This document shows, in pieces, positions 61,653-64,000 of a stretch of DNA of 64,000 nucleotides. A program made the translations under genes and the position numbers. The stretch is from Natronococcus sp. AD-5 (GTDB lineage Archaea > Halobacteriota > Halobacteria > Halobacteriales > Natrialbaceae). Every line of letters begins with the position of its first letter. Position 1 is the stretch's first letter. A model generated the notes under the pieces. That model was not told the DNA's origin and ran no database searches. It saw only the letters and a program-made list of their open reading frames with translations. Location: positions 62,001 through 126,000 of the forward strand of contig NZ_CP132295.1 in NCBI RefSeq assembly GCF_030734285.1, written 5' to 3'.

Positions 61653-63080
61653 TGCATTAGCTCCGAAGGCGCTTTCCAACGCGTCTTCACCTTCAACTCT
61701 TCTGAGTCCCAACTGTGTTCATCTCCTGCAACCGCTCTCGCTCGCGCCTTCAGGTCCCCTGAGGCGCGAGCAGAGCGGGACACCATCCCCTACCATCCAG
61801 CACCGCGCGCCGGGACGACCGGAGCGAGCGGCCAGCGGAGTAACCGTGGGGGGTGAGCAGCAACGCCGCGCAACCCCTCGCGGTTACCCGCTGGCGCCGA
61901 AACCACATCCAATTCAGCCCGGCAGCACAGCGACCACCGGGAGCGAGCAGCCCGGAATGATCGGTCGCGAGCGATGCAGAGGGAGGGAAGGGGAGCGGGG
62001 CGTGTCGTCTCGTTCACACCAATCAAGGAACGATCAAAGCACCCCACCTTCAGCTCAGCCTAGCGGGCTTCGAAAGGGCGAGGACGTCTCGGTCGTCCCC
62101 CGCCGACGTCTCCGCGAGCGTAGCGAGCGAAGGCCAGCAAGAGCCGCGGCTCTCGCCCGGCAAGCACCGCAACGACCGAGCGTTGCGAGGGAGTGAGGCG
62201 CGCAGCGAGGCGCGGGATGCCGAGCGGCCGAGGGCTTTCGGTGGGAGTGTACTCCTCTCTCCCTCTCCTATCGAGTCATCTCCTCAACGACGTTGTCTCC
62301 CTCACAACAATTGTCCTGACTCCACCCCTCCGTCACGATCTTCTCCCACCTTCTGCCCTCTTCTCCTTGAGCGTCACCTTCACGTCAGCCCCACTCTGCC
62401 CTACGCGATCCGAGCAATTCACATGTCTATCCGCATCCTCGCAACATCATCTTCGTCTCTCTCCCAACGTACCAGTGTACTACCATCCCGCGTGTACTGC
62501 CTTCTCGAGTGGTACGTTCACCACCGAAATCGAACCCGTTGATCGTCCACGTCGCCTCCTCTATCAGAATCGTCCACTGTCCAACACTCGGGCTACCGTC
62601 GAGGCGAGTATTCCGTCCACCACCTGGTCTCCGTCTCGATCGAGACCCACGACCACCGGCCAGTCCAGCTGTCCAACACTCGGATCGATCTCGAGCAGCA
62701 GGACCACCGTCCGAGAGGAGCCAACCTGACACACTGGAAGGGTGTTATAGAACGGTTCGCGTACCAGTTGCGTTGACCCCGACGAGTGTTACGTACAGGT
62801 CAAGTAGGTAACGGAGCAGCAATCGATCTCACCGATAGCTGTTAAGAACAGCGTGCTGAAACAGAGGATGCATTCAGTCCAACGATTCGTTTGTTTCTCG
62901 TGGAATGTGGTGGACCAACTGCTTTGTAGACCTACGAAGTGAATAGCATAAATTCCACCATCGATAAGTAAATTTCATAAAATTTGTTCAAATTGCTTTT
63001 ATCCTAATTATAACTATCTCAGATTGTTAGTCGATATTATGGACAAGTTTATAATCTAATTACTGGTAGGATATTGGGTC
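61653..63080. other. Long gene-poor stretch with strand-biased composition
   Basis: The first part (61660-62230) is very GC-rich with GAGCGAGC-type runs. It shares GCCCGGCAGCACA (61919) with the spacer at 54057. From 62240 to about 62480 the plus strand is strongly pyrimidine-rich. A frame near 62595-62775 (GEYSVHHLVSVSIETHDHRP) looks weakly coding but is unassigned. TGTCCAACACTCGG occurs twice (62578, 62668). From 62930 the sequence is AT-rich, probably the promoter of the following gene. Confidence 0.45.
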
Positions 63081-64000
63081 ATGGTATCATACACCAATGA
63101 CAGGCGAGAGAGACAAGGGAGGGTGTATCGGCGACGGTTCCTACAAGCGGCGGCAGTTGGCGGGGTGATGATCGGCGGCAGCGGATCAGTAACGGCGCAG
63201 GCGACGGAGATTGAACTCGACGGTGAAACGGCCGGATGGGTCGGGCGAAGTCCATCCGATATCGAGGGTGAGACGAATCCGACACTCACGCTCGAGGCGG
63301 GCCAAGAGTACGCGCTCACGTGGACGAATACCGATGGAGCACCGCATGATTTCGCCATTGAAGATGGCAATGAGGATCTTGTCGGACCGACAGACCAAGT
63401 AACGGAGGAAGGAGAAAGCCAGACCGTCGAATTCACCGCCACTGAGGAAATGACGGAGTACTACTGTTCCGCCCACCCCCAATCGATGCGGGGATCGATC
63501 GAGTTGGTCGGCGAGGAAAACGAGGAAACCGGAGACGCGGACGAAGGGAACGAATTCGAATCACGAATCGCATCAATACGCGATTTCGGCAATGAAAACT
63601 ACGAAATCGCGTACACGTATCGGAAACGTCAGGCAATCGAGACGCTCCTGTCGGACCCGGAGGTCAATGACGTAGTCGGGGACTTCATCTCCAGTTTCGA
63701 GGCATACGATGCTCACACGGAGGACCTCGATTCAATCAGTATTCAGGGGAGCCCTGACGTCGAAATCGAAGGCGGAATCGACGAGGGAGCGTTTGAGGTA
63801 ACCGTCGTCGATAGGCAGGTCGCATACGGATTGATCGACCGCCAGTCCGATGAGATCGTCGCGTTGACGATCACCAAACCGGAAGACGTCACTTGGACAC
63901 CGTGGGAGGTGGAAGAAGAAGGCGAGCGAGCGGTCGATATAGGTGAACAGCGGCTCGAGACGGTTCTCGAGAATTCGGATGTTCAAGACTATCTCGAGGG
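63081..64000 (+). CDS. Tat-exported cupredoxin-domain protein, C-terminus beyond window
   Basis: ATG 63081 opens a frame that stays open to the window end. A twin-arginine signal (RRRFLQAAAVGGVMIGGSGS) precedes a blue-copper domain: LTWTNTDGAPHDFAIEDGNE with the first His, then EYYCSAHPQSMRGSIELVGE with Cys, His and Met ligands, typical of halocyanin/plastocyanin. After an acidic linker (EENEETGDADEGNE) a second domain of at least 130 residues follows (IETLLSDPEVNDVVGDFISS, FEVTVVDRQVAYGLIDRQSD). It acts at the outer cell surface. The second domain is not recognised. Confidence 0.88.
   Translation, partial: MVSYTNDRRERQGRVYRRRFLQAAAVGGVMIGGSGSVTAQATEIELDGETAGWVGRSPSDIEGETNPTLTLEAGQEYALTWTNTDGAPHDFAIEDGNEDLVGPTDQVTEEGESQTVEFTATEEMTEYYCSAHPQSMRGSIELVGEENEETGDADEGNEFESRIASIRDFGNENYEIAYTYRKRQAIETLLSDPEVNDVVGDFISSFEAYDAHTEDLDSISIQGSPDVEIEGGIDEGAFEVTVVDRQVAYGLIDRQSDEIVALTITKPEDVTWTPWEVEEEGERAVDIGEQRLETVLENSDVQDYLE

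Noticed and set aside
60567-62196. Plus-strand frames of more than 400 codons opposite the OB-fold gene
   Set aside because: The minus-strand product has a clear OB fold; the plus products are Ser/Arg-rich shadows without motifs.
1-64000. CRISPR array or rRNA operon
   Set aside because: No regularly spaced repeats and no rRNA-like conserved sequence were seen on either strand.

Overview
The window is haloarchaeal DNA. Signs are the acidic proteins, the many haloarchaea-type families (SPW membrane protein, HalOD1, DUF5828, DUF7577, plasmid OB-fold protein, SWIM protein, small CxxC proteins) and archaeal core enzymes (Pus10, archaeal-type PPAT, Dph6, RtcB/archease, PAC2). I saw no rRNA, convincing tRNA or CRISPR array. 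Base composition shifts repeatedly between GC-rich genes and AT-rich spacers, and the DNA is unusually rich in broken genes and transposon debris. It looks like a secondary replicon or a decaying chromosomal flank rather than a core region.

Region 1 (1-21.7 kb) is a stress and ion-homeostasis block under decay. Intact genes include TrkA with a one-domain RAM partner, Dph6, a site-2 protease with CBS domains, DUF2267, PPAT, a PhaC-like hydrolase, Pus10, an inositol-phosphatase-family enzyme, a tandem UspA, a CBS protein and a PAC2 protein. Between them lie remnants of pncB, aroA, egsA, an SLC13-type permease, a PIN/KH ATPase, two IS6 elements and six separate universal-stress-protein genes.

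Region 2 (22-35.9 kb) holds RtcB RNA ligase, a thiamine-binding protein, dodecin, archease and, convergent with archease, an ABCE1/RLI homologue whose N-terminal iron-sulfur domain has lost every cysteine. Next come a 2-oxoacid dehydrogenase operon (E1 alpha-beta fusion with a frameshift, then E2), an RnfC/SLBB protein, a second RAM protein, a ferredoxin and LarB.

Region 3 (36.3-43.9 kb) holds a decaying SDR-thiolase-DUF35 operon and a phasin gene with four stop codons. It also holds HalOD1, DUF5828, a RimK ATP-grasp/aspartic-protease fusion and small zinc-ribbon genes.

Region 4 (44-56.4 kb) is catabolic: Lrp regulator, class III aminotransferase, HyuB/HyuA hydantoinase, a glutaryl-CoA-dehydrogenase-like enzyme and a CaiB CoA-transferase (both with single frameshifts). 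After an IS5 remnant and a SWIM gene come a C45 Ntn-hydrolase and a polysaccharide-deacetylase-fold amidase. Together they suggest use of cyclic amides or imides and their acyl-CoA products (inference).

Region 5 (56.6-64 kb) is plasmid- or virus-derived: an IS630 pseudogene carrying a nested MITE, a MazF/AbrB pair, a PadR-like fragment, small CxxC proteins, an OB-fold DNA-binding protein and, at the edge, a Tat-exported cupredoxin. A hairpin leader that embeds a GAGG-rich ribosome-binding site recurs five times (43.7, 54.0, 59.6, 60.1 and 60.5 kb), always directly upstream of small minus-strand ORFs.
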